Below are positions 1 through 13,071 of a stretch of DNA of 64,000 nucleotides, piece after piece; the first letter of the stretch is position 1, and each line of letters begins with the position of its first letter. The notes below the pieces were generated by a model. It did not search any database, was not told where the DNA came from, and worked only from the letters and a program-made list of their open reading frames with translations. The DNA lies in assembly GCA_021234155.1 (NCBI GenBank), contig JAJEKV010000423.1, positions 124,001 through 188,000 on the forward strand. Direction: 5' to 3'. This stretch comes from Isoetes taiwanensis. Lineage: Eukaryota > Streptophyta > Lycopodiopsida > Isoetales > Isoetaceae. The position numbers and the translations under genes are program-made.

Positions 1-1350
1 CATAAAACAGGTGGAAGATAAAATGACACGCCTGCATTTGCTATGTTTTGAGCAAGACTAAAAGGAGTACAATACGAAGTGCACAATTGAAGGTTGTTTT
101 TTTCTTATTCATGAGTCGAAGACCATAAGCAATACCTACAAATTAGAGGGCTTTTCTAGTGTGTTGAATTATCATCATGCCCCGTGTTCCATTGGTCTAT
201 TCCAATAGGATGAGAATCTCTAAGCTTCATGAATGAGGCCTTTCAATGTGAGCTTCATTCCATGATTCAAAACTCTACTTTCTTATCATTATCTGTGGAT
301 AAAGGTAGATAACACGAGTTAGGCTTCTATGCACCTCTATAATGTGGTTTGTTTGACTAGAAATCGTGATGTTGTTAGCATCTTCAAATTGAGCACCTGC
401 TCGACGCTTAAAACACTTCACAACATCATTGTTCAACATGTTTCAAGTGTTGTTGCTATGAGTGCGAGGAATTGTACCAAGAAGTTGATATCTTTGGAGC
501 AGATGTCGTGATCCATGATGTAGGGAAGCAGACTAGCCTAGGGTTAGAATCTAAACCAACTCAACTCGCCACTATACCAACAATAGCATGTGAGAATGTC
601 CTCTTTGTTTTTTTTTGGGGAAGATATATGCTTGTGTTGTATTCATTAAAATATGAATACATATTATTGGTCATCATGTAGGAGCCAAAGAAATAAGTAA
701 CCTCTAAATAAGAAGGAATACATAGTTAGTCTTTACACAAAATCGATTAAAGTTGACTAGAAAGAGTTTGAGATAGTTCCGAGATCGATCACAAGTAGTT
801 AATTTAAAAAGCCGCCTAATTTTGTTTTTAACCATATCGCCTATTGTGAATAGAGCAATAATTCTATTGGCCCACCATTTCAAGTCGGGCCATCTAGTTC
901 TTGTAATCAGACGGATCGTGATATCCGTAAGCATAATTTCTGAAGGTTTCTTTCGCTTCTTCTCTCCTCCTCGATACAACACCTAAAATTTAGTTTCAAA
1001 GAGTGATGTGCCCATAAAGCTTCAATTTGTAGCAGCTCTTTTAAAGTTTTGATGTGGATGATATAAACTTTCTCTCATTCCAAGTGATAAGTGACCTTAG
1101 CATTCCATTCCACGCCCACAACTTCTCGTGAGCACCATCTCGCGGCATGACTTGGCATTATACATACTTGAGGTTCTAGATAAACGCCCGCAATTACCGG
1201 AGCCCTCAAAGCGTCATTATCTCGCTTGTCTAGTATCATCATTATCGCAGTTGTTTTTCCCCTTGAAAACCTTTCGATATGTGGTTTTTAATCCTAGTAG
1301 TAATGATTGTACTAGCCCATTACCTATTGGTTCCCGTGGACGCTTAAAAA

Positions 1351-1373
1351 CTATTCTATTCTATTCTATTCTT
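1351..1373. repeat. (CTATT)n / (ATTCT)n microsatellite
   Basis: A short perfect pentanucleotide run. The same motif, in either orientation, recurs near 6864-6883 and, longer and interrupted, at 44045-44109. Confidence 0.8.
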
Positions 1374-2355
1374 ATGGTAATCTTATATTTTTTTATTTAA
1401 GAAGTTGGAATTGCTAATGAAGAAAGCCTATAATTTTTATTGCAAGAGTCAACAGAGATATAAAAATTCAAGCATTTTGTTGATGGAATAACCAATGGAA
1501 ACAAATTGCTAAAGGATGTTGCCACAAGGTGGATTTAATTGTATGCTCCCGTAGGAAATACTTGTGAGGAATATGCCTTCTTGATTGCTATAAATAATGA
1601 ATTTCCATTTGGTGATGATGGGCCCATAATAATTAAATCAGCTTAGTGAGCTTCATGTTGTGTTGACTGATGGAGAAACATTCTTCACATTTGTCTGTGT
1701 TTGAACCATTATTGCACAAGTTTCATTGCTTGATTACCACTTTTCAAGATGGAAACATATTCATATCGTAGTACACCATTGCAAGAAAGATGATACAAAA
1801 TTAGATTGTTCGCTTATATGTTAACGACGAATGCATGGGTCAAGAGTTGTTTTGAGAAAGGTGGTGAGAAAAGTTTCACCTCATGGAAAAAGTTTGTTTA
1901 AATTGATTATTCACACTTTTCTATTATACATTGCAAGAATTTATCATAACCTTATGCGTCGCTAACATTTTCTCTTCTCCAACCCCGCCGCAAAAAGAAG
2001 TTTTGTGCTAAGTCTAATAGAACTCAATTCCTAGACATCCTTATGCAAAAGAACATGAAGGAAACCAAGTGCCTAGCTCCATTCGGGGCTGAGACATGCC
2101 CTAGACATCATCTCCGAATTTTTCCAAGATTCCCTTAGATTCAGGTAAATTTTCTTCATATATTCTATTAGATTCCTTCAAAATCCCTAACATTTCAAAA
2201 GATGGGCCTACTTGGAATTTGAGCTTAATTCACTAGCTAGTCATAGTTAATTATCCCTTTTCATCTTTATCTTATTTAGTTTGTAATACACATATTTATC
2301 TCACATCTTGAAATACATATGCAATGCACTCTTATAAAGAAAAATCTATAATGAT

Positions 2356-2445
2356 TTTTAAAGTTCATAGATAATTTGAATGTTCGCTTTTGTTACAGAT
2401 TTTAAAGTTCATAGATAATTTGGAATGTTCAGTTTTGTTACAGAT
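2356..2445. repeat. Tandem duplication, about 44-bp unit, two copies
   Basis: Two adjacent copies begin TTTTAAAGTTCATAGATAAT and end GTTACAGAT. They differ by a few substitutions and small indels. No coding role is visible. Confidence 0.8.
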
Positions 2446-3313
2446 TATATTGCTTACAGGAAACACGTCACACTATAGCAAATGCCCAAAACCTTGTTCC
2501 TCAGTTATATCTTTGAACATGACATTTAATGAGAAGCTTGGCAAGACTTGAAGCAAAAGGTGAAACATGGCGACATTAAAAGTACTCCAACAAAGCCAGC
2601 TGGGTCCTGCACTGAAGCTTTTGTAACTGGGTGCATGTGCATAAATGACTCAGTACATTTTTAGACTAAGGATGATGCTGCGGAATATAATAGTTTATAT
2701 ATATGTATTTGATACAAATAGATTACAGAGTATACAAATTTGCAAATAATGAAGCATACAAATTCCATGGGATAGGTTAGAAAAATGCAAACGCATGTCT
2801 GTGAAAAACTCATGCCTGGAGTTCAGGTGCATCCTCTATATTTTAGTTGCTTTGCAGGACTTGCTGCAGAAAGGCCCTAGAAATTTCCTGAGAATAATGT
2901 GTCATAGCAGCTAATGATGAATACCCCAGTGACTAATAAGGATTAGATCTTAAGAGAATAGTCATAACTTCAATCTCATTTTCGTGACATCAATCTCATT
3001 TTCGTACATTGCGTGTAGATGTACAATTTCCTTTGTTTGCCCCGGTGTCAAGATTTGTGTTAAGGAACCTTTCCATAATTAAGTGTTATGCCATTGGAAG
3101 CAACCACATAACTCTATCTAACACAAGGATAAGTTCAACAGGCTAGAAGAGCATGTGGTTGGTCCCCGCCAACAAGATTCAAACAAGGATTGTGTGGCAC
3201 ACATGTGCCATGAACCATACCGACCGTGACTATGGATAGTACTATCATTTCTATGTACTCTCAAGTCTGTCCAAATATCACCACATGTGATGCAAAGCAT
3301 GTCTTTACCTTTT

Positions 3314-3520
3314 TCAAGCAGCCCAAAAGCATAAGTTTAAACCGACTAATGGAAGTAACATCTTCAAACCCAACAACCGGGTGGATATTTTCGCCTTCTT
3401 TTCTCCAATAAGCCCGCTACTTCTTCCTAGCCATAAGTTCTTTTCCACATCAAGACCCCACATGAGAACCGCTTCAAAAACCCTCTCATCAGATGTAACC
3501 AAAAGATCAAAATGCTGCAC
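3314..3520 (-). pseudogene. Possible BTB-BACK domain fragment
   Basis: The minus-strand frame contains a stretch with SDERVFEAVLMWG, which resembles the BACK-domain signature following plant BTB/POZ domains (a conserved E-x-V-F-E-A-V-x-x-W core). Downstream the resemblance continues in a different frame, suggesting a frameshifted or spliced fragment. No BTB domain, start or neighbouring exons could be identified. BTB-BACK proteins are typically substrate adaptors of cullin-3 ubiquitin ligases, but this piece is far too short for that role. The assignment rests on one short motif and could be coincidence. Confidence 0.3.
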
Positions 3521-4511
3521 AAAATCAATCGTTAATCATAGTAAAAATTTACTATGAAGAAGATGGGGATCAATTGTGGGCTCCAACTCTTTGATTTCTC
3601 TTGCATTGATCGCTATATATTAAGATAATATACTGGGTGAAAACTTTGACCTGTATTGCCAAGACTAAAACAAAACAATCAACATGAAGAAAACAACAAA
3701 CTTTTAGTGCAATAAACTGTAGGAATTTGTGTAACCCTTTCACTAATATCATAGAAGAAAACATAGAGAAAGATAAACTTACCTATGAAAAAACTTCATC
3801 TACTAAGAACTGTTGCATGGCACTCCAGAAATTTTTCCAAAACTACAAAATACAGTTTTTAACACGGAATAAATTTTTCCACGTACCTATACACTTTCAG
3901 ATTTCATAATCACAGGCCTCTTGCATATAGAAAAACTTTCAACATCACAAGTGCAGCTTGCTTTCTTGACCCGTTAACTATAGGCTGTTGTATGGTCATG
4001 GCCCTTATGCAAAAGTACCATTTGCGTATTGCCACATCATCAGATATTTTATCTGCATCAAATTTTTTGTTTTTCATATTTATTCCAGTTGAAGGAACTA
4101 ACAAATGCAAATTTTTTGTTAGAACAGCGAGAGTAGCAGGTTTATCTCTCTCTGAACTTGACGGTTTTCCTTTTTATTTATACTTGACGGATTATCTCTG
4201 CAATTTATTTGATCTTCCAGACCATTCTAACAATTTGATGTAGACAAGGCCTTCTCAAGGATTGCCGAAGTCTCAAGCATTCAGAGATGGAAACTAGCCT
4301 TTAATAGAGACTAGTTGATCTTCAAACTAGCAGAAAAGGGAATAGTTTGTACTATAGACACAATGAATGATGGCCAAGGTTCAGGTGTCTTACTTGTTTT
4401 ACCCGAAGCATAATTCTCCTGTGTAGTTGTCACATGTACTCACAACAGCTGCTGCAAGGCCTGCGCCAGACCTTCTGTATGTGACATGCATGAAAACATC
4501 CAGGGTGTGCA

Positions 4512-4697
4512 GAAGAACTTCCCTGTTTGGTTGCAACAAAGGCAGAGCTTCATGACTGTGTCAATGATGTGAAGCATATGCACCAAGGCCTGATAGAAAA
4601 GATTGGGTTTTCAGAAGAGGATATTACTGTGCTTTTGGACACCGATCCTGACAATAAAGGAAAAAAAATTGTATTCTTAAGATTAAAAACGAGTTGA
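4512..4697 (+). pseudogene. Metacaspase N-terminal fragment (pseudogene)
   Basis: An open plus-strand frame without a start codon reads into a segment with KAELHDCVNDVKHMHQGL followed by IGFSEEDITVLLDTDPD. This matches the first part of the peptidase C14 domain of plant metacaspases, which are Ca2+-dependent Arg/Lys-specific cysteine proteases linked to programmed cell death. About 50 residues are recognisable. The INYPG-type strand that normally precedes this block is replaced by other residues, and the frame stops shortly after the DTDPD motif. The catalytic His and Cys lie further downstream in intact proteins and are not found here. This is either a decayed gene piece, a transduplicated exon or one isolated exon; I favour a pseudogene. 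Confidence 0.6.
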
Positions 4698-7689
4698 GAA
4701 GAGAACAGACAGATTCACGTTTTACAGCTGAGTACCACACTATTTTCATGGTGTACTCACATAACTAGAAAGGGAATTAGAAACGGCCTTTTTAATGCAT
4801 CCTTCTCTTTCTTCTTATTTACATCAGGCTAAAAAAATAGGCCGGAATATCTCCATGTGTTGCTCGCAGCGGACTTGCATCAGTTCGATAATTCAACAAT
4901 GTCCTGTATTCCAGCTCCATCTCATTCTCCTTTACAAATCCCGGTATCTCAATTTGATTTTTCCTCATATGTTCCCACGGAAATTCCACCCTGCTCACAT
5001 ATCTTTGAATATTTTAAACTTGCATAATTATATTTGTGCATGGTAATGGGCAATGTACGCGACGAGAGTTGTTCTAACAAGCTTCAAATAGACTTGATGG
5101 GAAGGTGGATGCGAGGATGAGATTGTATTCTTGCTATCATACTATTTATGAATTCACTTATGAAAAGATGTTCCAACTTTAGTCTGATTCTTGCAAAAGC
5201 AGAGGGGTAAGTAGAGTTCATTCCCGACCTTCTGAAAGTGCTTTCAAAAATGCATGAAGAAAATGAATGAGTTGATGCCAAAGGAGGCGATAACATAAGC
5301 GTCTCTTATAATTTTAAATGAATATTTCATTTCTTAATCTGCTTTCTATTTGAGTCCAATTCTTATCCTGGGTATCCTAATTGTGTGTGCATTAGTTGCA
5401 GATATGTTAATGACCACAGTGCTCATCATGATACCGAGGTAAGCACTTAGCAAGCACATGACCACTTTTTTTGCTGATATTCGATCACGTAATACAGTTT
5501 CTAGAAAGTAATCACAGATTCTTCAACAAATCATAAAAAGTCTCTAATCTTCTATTTCAGAACCATTGAGCATATATTCTAGAGCATATAGACTCCTCTT
5601 ATACTTTTGAATGAGTATGTTCATTTCTTAATCTACTTTCTATTTGAATCTAATTCTTATCTTGAGTGTCCTAATTGTGTATGCATTAGTTCCAGATCAC
5701 AGATGCTTCACCAATTATAAAAAATTTGCAACCTTCTAGTTCAGAACTATTAAGCACATATTCTAAAAAGCATGCATTTATGTTTTTTTTTGCCCTTGCA
5801 TCTGAGGTTTACCATATGTATGTAGGGAAGGTTTTATAAATGTCACAGATATTGAGATTTTTCTGGTTTCTTATGCTACTTTTCAGGATTGTCTCAAAAT
5901 TTCAAGTTAATATGCAAGCATGGACATGTTGAAAATCTAGCTATGTGCGCTATGTATGTCTATTTAGAACATGCTGTTAGCAGATGACTTAGCCATTGCC
6001 ATTACTTATTTTTTGCATGTCAAGAATTTATGTGCTAGTTATTCTTGCCATAAATAGATATGCATAATGAATCAAGTCAGGTGCTTTTATCAAACAAGAT
6101 TTTTGAGCAGCATAGGTGGGGAATTGTTTTCATAACCCAACCGACATACAACAAAGTTGTTGTATCTTTGATTAAGGATAAATTAGCTCGAAATAATCTC
6201 CGTGATGTGCATAAAAATCTATAAGTTAGAAGATTTTCCATTTGAATGAATTGTTCATTCAGATTTTGTTCTCTTCTTCTTTCTCAAAAAAATGCAAAAA
6301 TGATCCATTTGATTGTATATGGGCTAGAATTTGATTGTAGTGCAAAATGCAAATGATCCATTTGAGAATAAGGCCGATCTATCAAAAGCTAACCGATAAG
6401 GGAAAAGGATCACCAAGATGTATAAGTTTACAATTTAGTTTTCTATTCACACTTACTTCCAATTTCACACTTGGTTCCAATCTACCACCTTCTATAGCCA
6501 TAAAGTGATTTTGTTTTCACAAATGATCCAAATTCCTAATGGTTAATCCAGTATAATTGGTTAGGGTCTTTATCCTACGCAATCTTTTGCCCAGAATAAT
6601 ATGGTATATGGAGACATGTATTTGGCAGTTTGGTATTTTGGTTTAAAGGAAGCTGGGATTGGGAAAATTTCAAGGAATTCCTTTTTTTTTAACTTCTTGT
6701 CAAAAGTAGGATGTTGTCGTGGCTGTGTCTTCTTTTGCGATTTTCTCTTCGAGCACGATGAGGCAACTGCCGAATGTCCTTGAAGCTTTCACTGGAAGCA
6801 ATTCCTACAGCAAGAAAGCTTCCTTTGGTAAGTCCCCCCAAAACAATTCTTCCCTTAATTGTTGGAATAGAATAGAATAGAATGATTTGTTGTCTTGGAA
6901 ACTGGTAAAAGTTCCATAATTTTCAACTGAAACGTGGCATTCAAACATTGAAAATGATGAGCAAGCTTTAGCTAGAACTCCTTTTTCGGCCATGTTTTTG
7001 CTTGGGTGAATTTGTAGCATATGAACTGGAGCCCCTTTTTTCGGCCAAGACGTGTGTTTGTTTAGGTTCTGGGATATATGCATGAAGATCTAAAATTGTA
7101 TAATCATCGCTCTCATTTGATGTTTTGCCTTCATTAAATTTTCTTGAGGGTATTCTTAAAGGATTCCAAGACACATTGTTATTTCTTGATCTTCTATGTT
7201 TACATCATGTGCAAAAATGTGAGATATGAAATGTATTAGAAGGACTGCCAAGAGTACAATAGGTCTCAAATACTTTTGAACTTGTATTTGCTCCCATGGC
7301 ATAGCATGTTGCAGGCTTACTATGCTTGTAGGCAATCTTTTGGGTTTTAGCTTACCCGTCCGAGTTCATAGCAAGTTTTTTTTCCATCAAATGCTCATGA
7401 CACTATATGTTTTTTTCCATTGCTTTGCATTTGCAATGTCGAAGTGGGCTATTGAGTATTAAATTATGGGCACATGTTTTGTGGAGCAATAAACTAAAAG
7501 ATTAAGCTTGTGCCCCATTAAACTTACCCAAATCAAATATTGCCAAAGAATAGGTGGTTAACTTGGGGTGACGTTAACCCCTAAAAAGAGATTGAATAAC
7601 ATTGTAAACCACCTTGTTAGCTCTTCTATTGCAAATCTTCATATAAGTTTGTGAACACAGAGGATTAATAACAATATGTATGCATTGTG
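4698..7689. other. Intergenic DNA with local repeats
   Basis: Short frames are present but none shows a recognisable domain. The stretch holds a two-copy segmental duplication (5303-5775) and a short AGAAT pentanucleotide run at 6864-6883. A frame at 6601-6783 has no visible homology. Confidence 0.55.
5303..5775. repeat. Imperfect segmental duplication
   Basis: Copy one (5303-5403 plus 5513-5590) and copy two (5596-5697 plus 5698-5775) share CTCTTATA, then TTCATTTCTTAATCT, then GCATTAGTT and a CACAGAT...TTCAG block. About 109 bp at 5404-5512 is present only in copy one, so either an insertion entered copy one or copy two was deleted. Confidence 0.75.
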
Positions 7690-9110
7690 GAGCAGTATAT
7701 ACCCTCCTCTCCCTCCCTGCAAGGTCCATTTGGAATAGACAGTGGCTAAAGAGGACGACGATGAGGAAGATGTCTCAGAGCGCTTGACTTCAAATATCAT
7801 AGAATCGAATAAAAACTTCAACAGAGCGACGGAGCCTGGGCCACCAATACTCTCGACTAATAAGTTCAAGAATCTTCACTACTCCAAGGTGTCCAGCCAT
7901 TGGCAAATCATGGCAAGCCTGAAGAATTCGAAGCCTAGAAGCATTATCAGAAACATATAAAAGTCCATCGCGGAATAAAAGCCCATCATGAATCTCAAAA
8001 TGATCATAGTCCGACCGCATTATTTGTCGAGAAGAAGATGTTGGTCTGAGATGTGAAAACACACTTAAGCCAATGGATTAGAGGAAGAGATGCATGAACG
8101 GACTCCAAAGAAGGTTGTATCCCCGAGGCCTCTCAAACAAAGTGATGGCCATAAGCTCGAATTGATCGGACACTAGATTAACTTGTGATTGCCGATCAAA
8201 TGCTAGATCGCCTGACTTAGGCTCAAGATAGAACGTCGGGACAATTAGGATTTTCTTGGACGGATCTAGGACAATACTTGATCACGAAATCAATGCTAAA
8301 TTATACTTGAGTTTGCCACTAGGCTTGGTGGCGGTTGAGCACTGAGCGCATTCAAAATATTCCAAATTTCAATGACCAAGATAGATCGTGGGCGTTACGA
8401 GGACCCTTCAAGGAAATGTCTCCACTCCTTAAAAGAATCAATTATTGCTCAAAGTTCCTTGTCATAAATTGCCTAATTAGTTTCTGCAGCCCTGAACTTT
8501 CGAGAATGATAGTCGATTAGACAGAGTTCGTGATCATCTCTCTCATGCGACATGATATTGCCAGGAGCAAAATCAGAAGCATTTGTTTCGATAATATATG
8601 GACACAAAGGATCTACATGAAAAAGAACTGGTGTTGTGGTAAAAACATGCTTCAAAATAATGAAGGCAATCTTTGTTTCTACACTCCATTCAAATGGCAT
8701 ATCCCTTGGCATAAGACATGTCAAGAGACGAAAAATCTTTGTATAATCCCGAATAAAACGTCGATATAAATCGGCAGATTCAAAAAATAAAAATATAAAA
8801 AAATAAAAAAATTTCCGGATGACAGCAGTGACTATATGTAACATTAATGGAGCATTATATACTCAAAATGGCCATATCGAGTAGGAAATGGCATTTTTCT
8901 CTCATCGTCCTCATGGAGTCGGATAAGATTATAGGCACCATGAAGATCAATCCTCGTAAAATAGCACATACATTGGAGCCACTCCAACAACTTGAGAATC
9001 AGAGGAAGCGGATACCGAAATTTATCTGGGAGCATTGGAGAAGACTTCACCGATGCATAGCTAGTCGATGATGAACCTAAATTACAAATATTGAACTGGA
9101 ATTTTGCCCT
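7690..9110 (-). mobile_element. Eroded Ty3/gypsy pol remnant
   Basis: Read on the minus strand, three blocks appear in pol order. At 9050-8844 is reverse-transcriptase palm sequence with FTRIDLHGAYNLIRL and a following TRYGHFEY segment. At 8843-8330 is the RT thumb and RNase H start (ADLYRRFIRDYTKI, the ETNASDFAPG block that carries the first RNase H acid, then a broken DKEL...FKEWRHFLEG-like stretch). At 8062-7700 is the integrase zinc-binding arm (LQACHDLPMAGHLG, then EYWWPRLRRSV). The catalytic RT YxDD loop, integrase core and LTRs were not found. Frames are interrupted by stops and shifts throughout, so this is an old inactive fragment. Confidence 0.8.
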
Positions 9111-11877
9111 CAGATTTAATAAGGTTTAAAGAGAAATCTTCATGATATGATATCGGGGGCATGACTGGGATGAAGAAGTCTCTCTGTAAACATGAACTGA
9201 ACAATAATAGGAGTAGAGATAGAGATAGAAACATGAATATGAACATGAATTCTATAGGTTTTATTCAATCTGGTCATATGAAGCCTCACACTCTAACGAT
9301 AAAAAGCTCATCTCCAATGTAAATTTGTCATGATTAAGATCATGGCAAGTTCTCCTGGATCACATCAGAAATAACATATGCATGATGGTGCCATCGCCTC
9401 GCCACCACATTTTACAACACACAAAGAAGTACAAGATTTTGATTAAAATCAACAAACGTTAATGGTATAGATATCCACATTCGGGATGTACTCAGTATCG
9501 AAGGTAAAGGGACATCCGCCAAACGATGTCAATAGAGCTATCACCCTCAAACGAGGCCTCTGTCTCATTTTCTATGTGCGCATCATCATAGTACTTGCAT
9601 CTTCTCTTTCCAATCATGTTAATTTGTTTAATGCCCTCACCTGATCCATAAATAATACAACCTACATTCTTTTGGAAGCAACGTGAGGTTTGCAAGCAAT
9701 TCTCCATGTATCATGCACATAATTCTTTTGGATATAAGCAGAATTGCTTGGAATTACCCAAGCAGTGGAGAAGGAAAAATTACATGTTTTAATCATTTTT
9801 ATAACAATGTAAATCAAACAAAAGTTCCAATCTACCACTTACCTAATAATTTGTGAAGTGAATTGCCCTAGAAATCAAGTTTATGTGATCAAGAACGACA
9901 TTTTTCTTAAAATCTCATGTGCCATACATAGCCATAAAGTCGTTTTGCTTCCATAACATCATTTTTAATGATGTTACAGAAAGCATGTTCAAGAAAGTGC
10001 CACTACAAGAAATAGTCACAGACACATAAATCCATCTGCCCTCCCAAGACTGGAACAATTTAGCCTTGTCCTTCTTCTTAGATGTCAAGATTGTTTTCAG
10101 CTGCTCTACAGCTGCCCTAGCTTTCTTGATACCAACAAGTACAAGAATGGAGTTCACAATTATCACACGCAACAAAAAATAGGAGCATCATGACCAAACC
10201 CCATGCTAGAGGTCGCCACGCTTCATTAAAAAACCCTACCCAGCAAGATGTCACAATGCCAGACGGATCTACAATCACACATCATAAACACGAAAATGGA
10301 ACAACAGAACAAACATAGAAGCGAAAAGCTAAGATCATACCAGAATAGGAATTCCATGAGACTAACACAACCCACCGCAATCTCTTCGAACCATGCCCAA
10401 TTCCAGTAAGACAAAATCCCAAAAAAACATTGCTATACCATTCGGAATACCCACCGTAGCAAAAAAAGCAAACCTTAATACAAAATACATATAGATCCAA
10501 AAGCTAATAAAACCCCAATTTAGCAATTCTCCACAAATACAGTCTCCAACCTTAGAAAACCGTGGGACTTTAGCTTTGGTTTCCAAATTATAGGGGCAAT
10601 CCAAAAATAAGATACATCCTATATGAATGTCACAAGTAAAATAAATTCCTTCCATACCATCATAATTCCTTTTCATAGCCTTTTTTTTCCTCCACAATCA
10701 CAATTCCAACCCAAGTGTAGCTCCATGAATTCGGTCAGATGAGAATAGAATCTTGAATCTAGCCTACCGGAGCTTCAAAATCAATGGTGGCTACTCTCCC
10801 CATGCCGCCCATGCGTTCATACGAAATATGATTTCATTTTCCACTTGACTGAATCTTCAAAGGAAAATATATCCGAACAAATGAAACCATACCAAGGATC
10901 TTCCAACTAAATTGCTCAACTTCGGAATTACTTAAAACACCTTAGGAAATTATTCTAAAATTTTTGAAGGTCTTACACTGGTGGCAACGAATTTTAGGAA
11001 ATTATCTTAAAGGTTCTAAATGTGGGCAAAGAATAAGAATAAGAATAAGAATAAGAATGGAAGAACTAAGAATAAGATGTTTTAGGATAAAGAATAAGAA
11101 TTAAAAGAATAGATATAAGCGAGTTTGGATGTTCCCAGGGAGGAACTCAGGCAGGGATGACTCCCGGGAATCCATATATTAAAGTGGATGTTTTCAAGAA
11201 TGCAGAATAGTAGAAAAGAAGGATAAAGAGAATCGAAGGTAAATTTTCAAGAACGCATTATTATTCATAGTTTGGAAAAATTGCCAGAGGTAGATCGGCA
11301 ACTTTGCATTTTGTTTATCAACTAACTCTCCCTTTCAATGCAACACCACTTAACTAAAGCAGAATAATAAAGTTATCAAGGTTGGGGGGGATAGTCCAAT
11401 CCAAAAGACAAAACCGGGGTCTTTTATGACCACATTTACAAACCGGTATAAAGAAGGAAGAATTTATCTATGATGGCACTTATCAACCAATAAATTATTA
11501 AACCCATAATTTCATCGCCACAGACACAGAAGAAACAGCAAGTAATGCAAGCGTTCTTCCCAATATGGGCGCTTTTCAGGACCTAATTTTAAGCGACCAA
11601 TCAAAAGATTCAACAACCCAATACTGTATACAATCTGTGAAACAGCAATGGATTCAATTCCAGATCAAGAATGGTATAGGAAGTCCTTGAAACAGCGAAG
11701 AACAGGGGGGTAAGGAATTCTATATATGATGTTTTCAGATGGAAGAACATCATGCTATAATATGGTTATGTAAGTGTAAAATGGAAGAAGGTGAAGATGT
11801 AAGGTATGGTATTCAAAATGAAGAACACCAAGAGTTATATGATGTTCAACATGAAGAATAAGTTATATATAGATGAA
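9111..11877. other. Intergenic DNA, no gene recognised
   Basis: Several frames of 60-110 codons occur on the minus strand (for example 9492-9707, 9915-10175, 10362-10697). They overlap each other and show no conserved motif, so I do not call them genes. A (GAATAA)-like run lies at 11031-11058. Confidence 0.5.
11031..11058. repeat. (AGAATA)n microsatellite
   Basis: Short hexanucleotide run, with degenerate continuation to about 11110. Confidence 0.75.
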
Positions 11878-12390
11878 TCAGTAAGGGCGCTGGCCAATGT
11901 AGTTACCAGGAGGATCATAGCTACAGATCATGAAAACATCTCCATCAAAACAGGTAACTCTGGCACATCCAACTCTGGTGGTACTTCTCCAAACAATCTG
12001 AGTATAGTGGCCACATTGATCATAAAAGGCACAGCTATTGCTCCAATAGTTATACCAGTGCCTCTCATTAACCCAGTCATTGGCTGCCTCAACAGGGCTC
12101 CAAGCCTTGCCTCTTCCCCAAAATATATTCTCTCCATATGGCCCCCCTGAATGCTGCAAATAACAGTTGCCTGAATTTCTCTTCACATTTGCCCACCATT
12201 GTGCATATGCTGCCAGTTTTGCATCCCATATAGGGGGCCTCAGACCTACTCTTGCTCTTGCCTGGTTCTGAGGATATAGAAACTGTGCTGCTAGACTGTT
12301 GTAGCCATAGTAGTTGCCTTCTGCATATGCTGCAAATATTGCTATGCTTGACACCAGTGTTATCATCCATGGCATTGCCATCTTCACCAT
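11878..12390 (-). CDS. Pathogenesis-related protein 1 (CAP superfamily), secreted
   Basis: This is a 170-residue single-exon gene, the usual length and structure for plant PR-1. Residues 1 to about 24 form a signal peptide: a hydrophobic core (WMITLVSSIAIFAAYA) with likely cleavage near AYAEG. The CAP domain follows. It contains FLYPQNQARARVGL, WDAKLAAYAQWWAN, the QHSGGPYGENIFWG block, CGHYTQIVW, and the C-terminal CSYDPPGNYIGQRPY. The conserved His of QHSGG, Glu of GEN and His of GHYTQ that line the CAP cavity are present, as are six or more Cys for disulfides. PR-1 proteins accumulate in the apoplast on pathogen or salicylate signalling; they bind sterols, and many release a C-terminal CAPE peptide, here after the CAP-type CSYDPPGNYIGQRPY tail. 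The frame is undisturbed, suggesting a functional gene. The start is the first Met before the signal peptide. No operon or close neighbour gene exists. Confidence 0.92.
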   Translation of the reverse strand: MVKMAMPWMITLVSSIAIFAAYAEGNYYGYNSLAAQFLYPQNQARARVGLRPPIWDAKLAAYAQWWANVKRNSGNCYLQHSGGPYGENIFWGRGKAWSPVEAANDWVNERHWYNYWSNSCAFYDQCGHYTQIVWRSTTRVGCARVTCFDGDVFMICSYDPPGNYIGQRPY

Positions 12391-12494
12391 ATAATCCTCA
12401 CAAAAAACAGAGCCTCCTTTCTATGCTAAATCTTTGTGCATAGAAAAGGAATCAGACTATGGCACCCCTGTTGCTTTCATCCTCTGCTGCTTCA

Positions 12495-12502
12495 TTTATA
12501 TA
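12495..12502 (-). promoter_or_regulatory. TATA box of the PR-1 gene
   Basis: TATATAAA on the minus strand lies about 105 bp upstream of the PR-1 ATG, giving a plausible 5' UTR of roughly 70-80 nt. Spacing and match are good but no cap site can be seen. Confidence 0.6.
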
Positions 12503-13071
12503 CACCAAGAGCTCATCCTCATTGCAGATCTCAAATTTAATGCCTTAAACTTCAGTTCCATTACATTAACATAAACAGAGTTCTAGACCAACTATAAAGT
12601 GATAAACCAACTATAAAGTGATAAATAGAAGAGTCAATACTACAGCTACTTCTCACTCTACATTGAGTTAACTTTTTGAGGCATTGAAAGTGACTTCCCT
12701 GACTCTTTTAGGTGTCATTATTTCATTTTTGACAAGATGCACAAGGGTGTAGTAGGCAAAACAGGATGTGCAGGCTTCATGTAGTGTGCAGAGTCTGGTT
12801 TAGAGTAGGGCCAAGTTTAACAGTGCATTGAAATGCAGATGAGGTACAAGAATTTGAAAGAAGTAAGAAGACCCAAATGGAATGTATGAAAGGAGACAAA
12901 AAACCCAACTCACAAGACATAAGGTGTGCAGTTGGAGCCCATTTTCTAACAAGTCCTGAACATGGCACATGGCGCCGCCTGAGGGACTGCTGCTAACAGC
13001 CATTTCTTTCTAGGCAAAGCCTTTTATTAAATCCACCATTGGCCCCTCCAATGCCCCTCTTTTCTATACCA
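12503..13071. other. PR-1 upstream region
   Basis: AT-rich flank of the PR-1 gene. A short tandem of AACCAACTATAAAGTGATAA occurs twice near 12587-12625. No reliable W-box cluster or other regulatory site was established by eye. Confidence 0.4.

Larger units (their letters stand above)
1..3117. other. Intergenic DNA, no gene recognised
   Basis: No open frame in this stretch shows a recognisable domain, signal peptide or plausible splice structure. The short frames present are AT-rich and of low complexity. It holds an ATTCT-type pentanucleotide run and one tandem duplication, listed separately, and otherwise nothing I can support. Confidence 0.6.

Noticed and set aside
10226-10697. Overlapping minus-strand frames rich in Phe, Trp and Cys resembling membrane segments
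   Set aside because: Three frames overlap the same AT-rich DNA, none has a conserved motif, and composition alone explains the hydrophobicity.
11806-12150. 114-codon open frame on the plus strand
   Set aside because: It lies antisense over the PR-1 gene and has no homology; it is a shadow frame.
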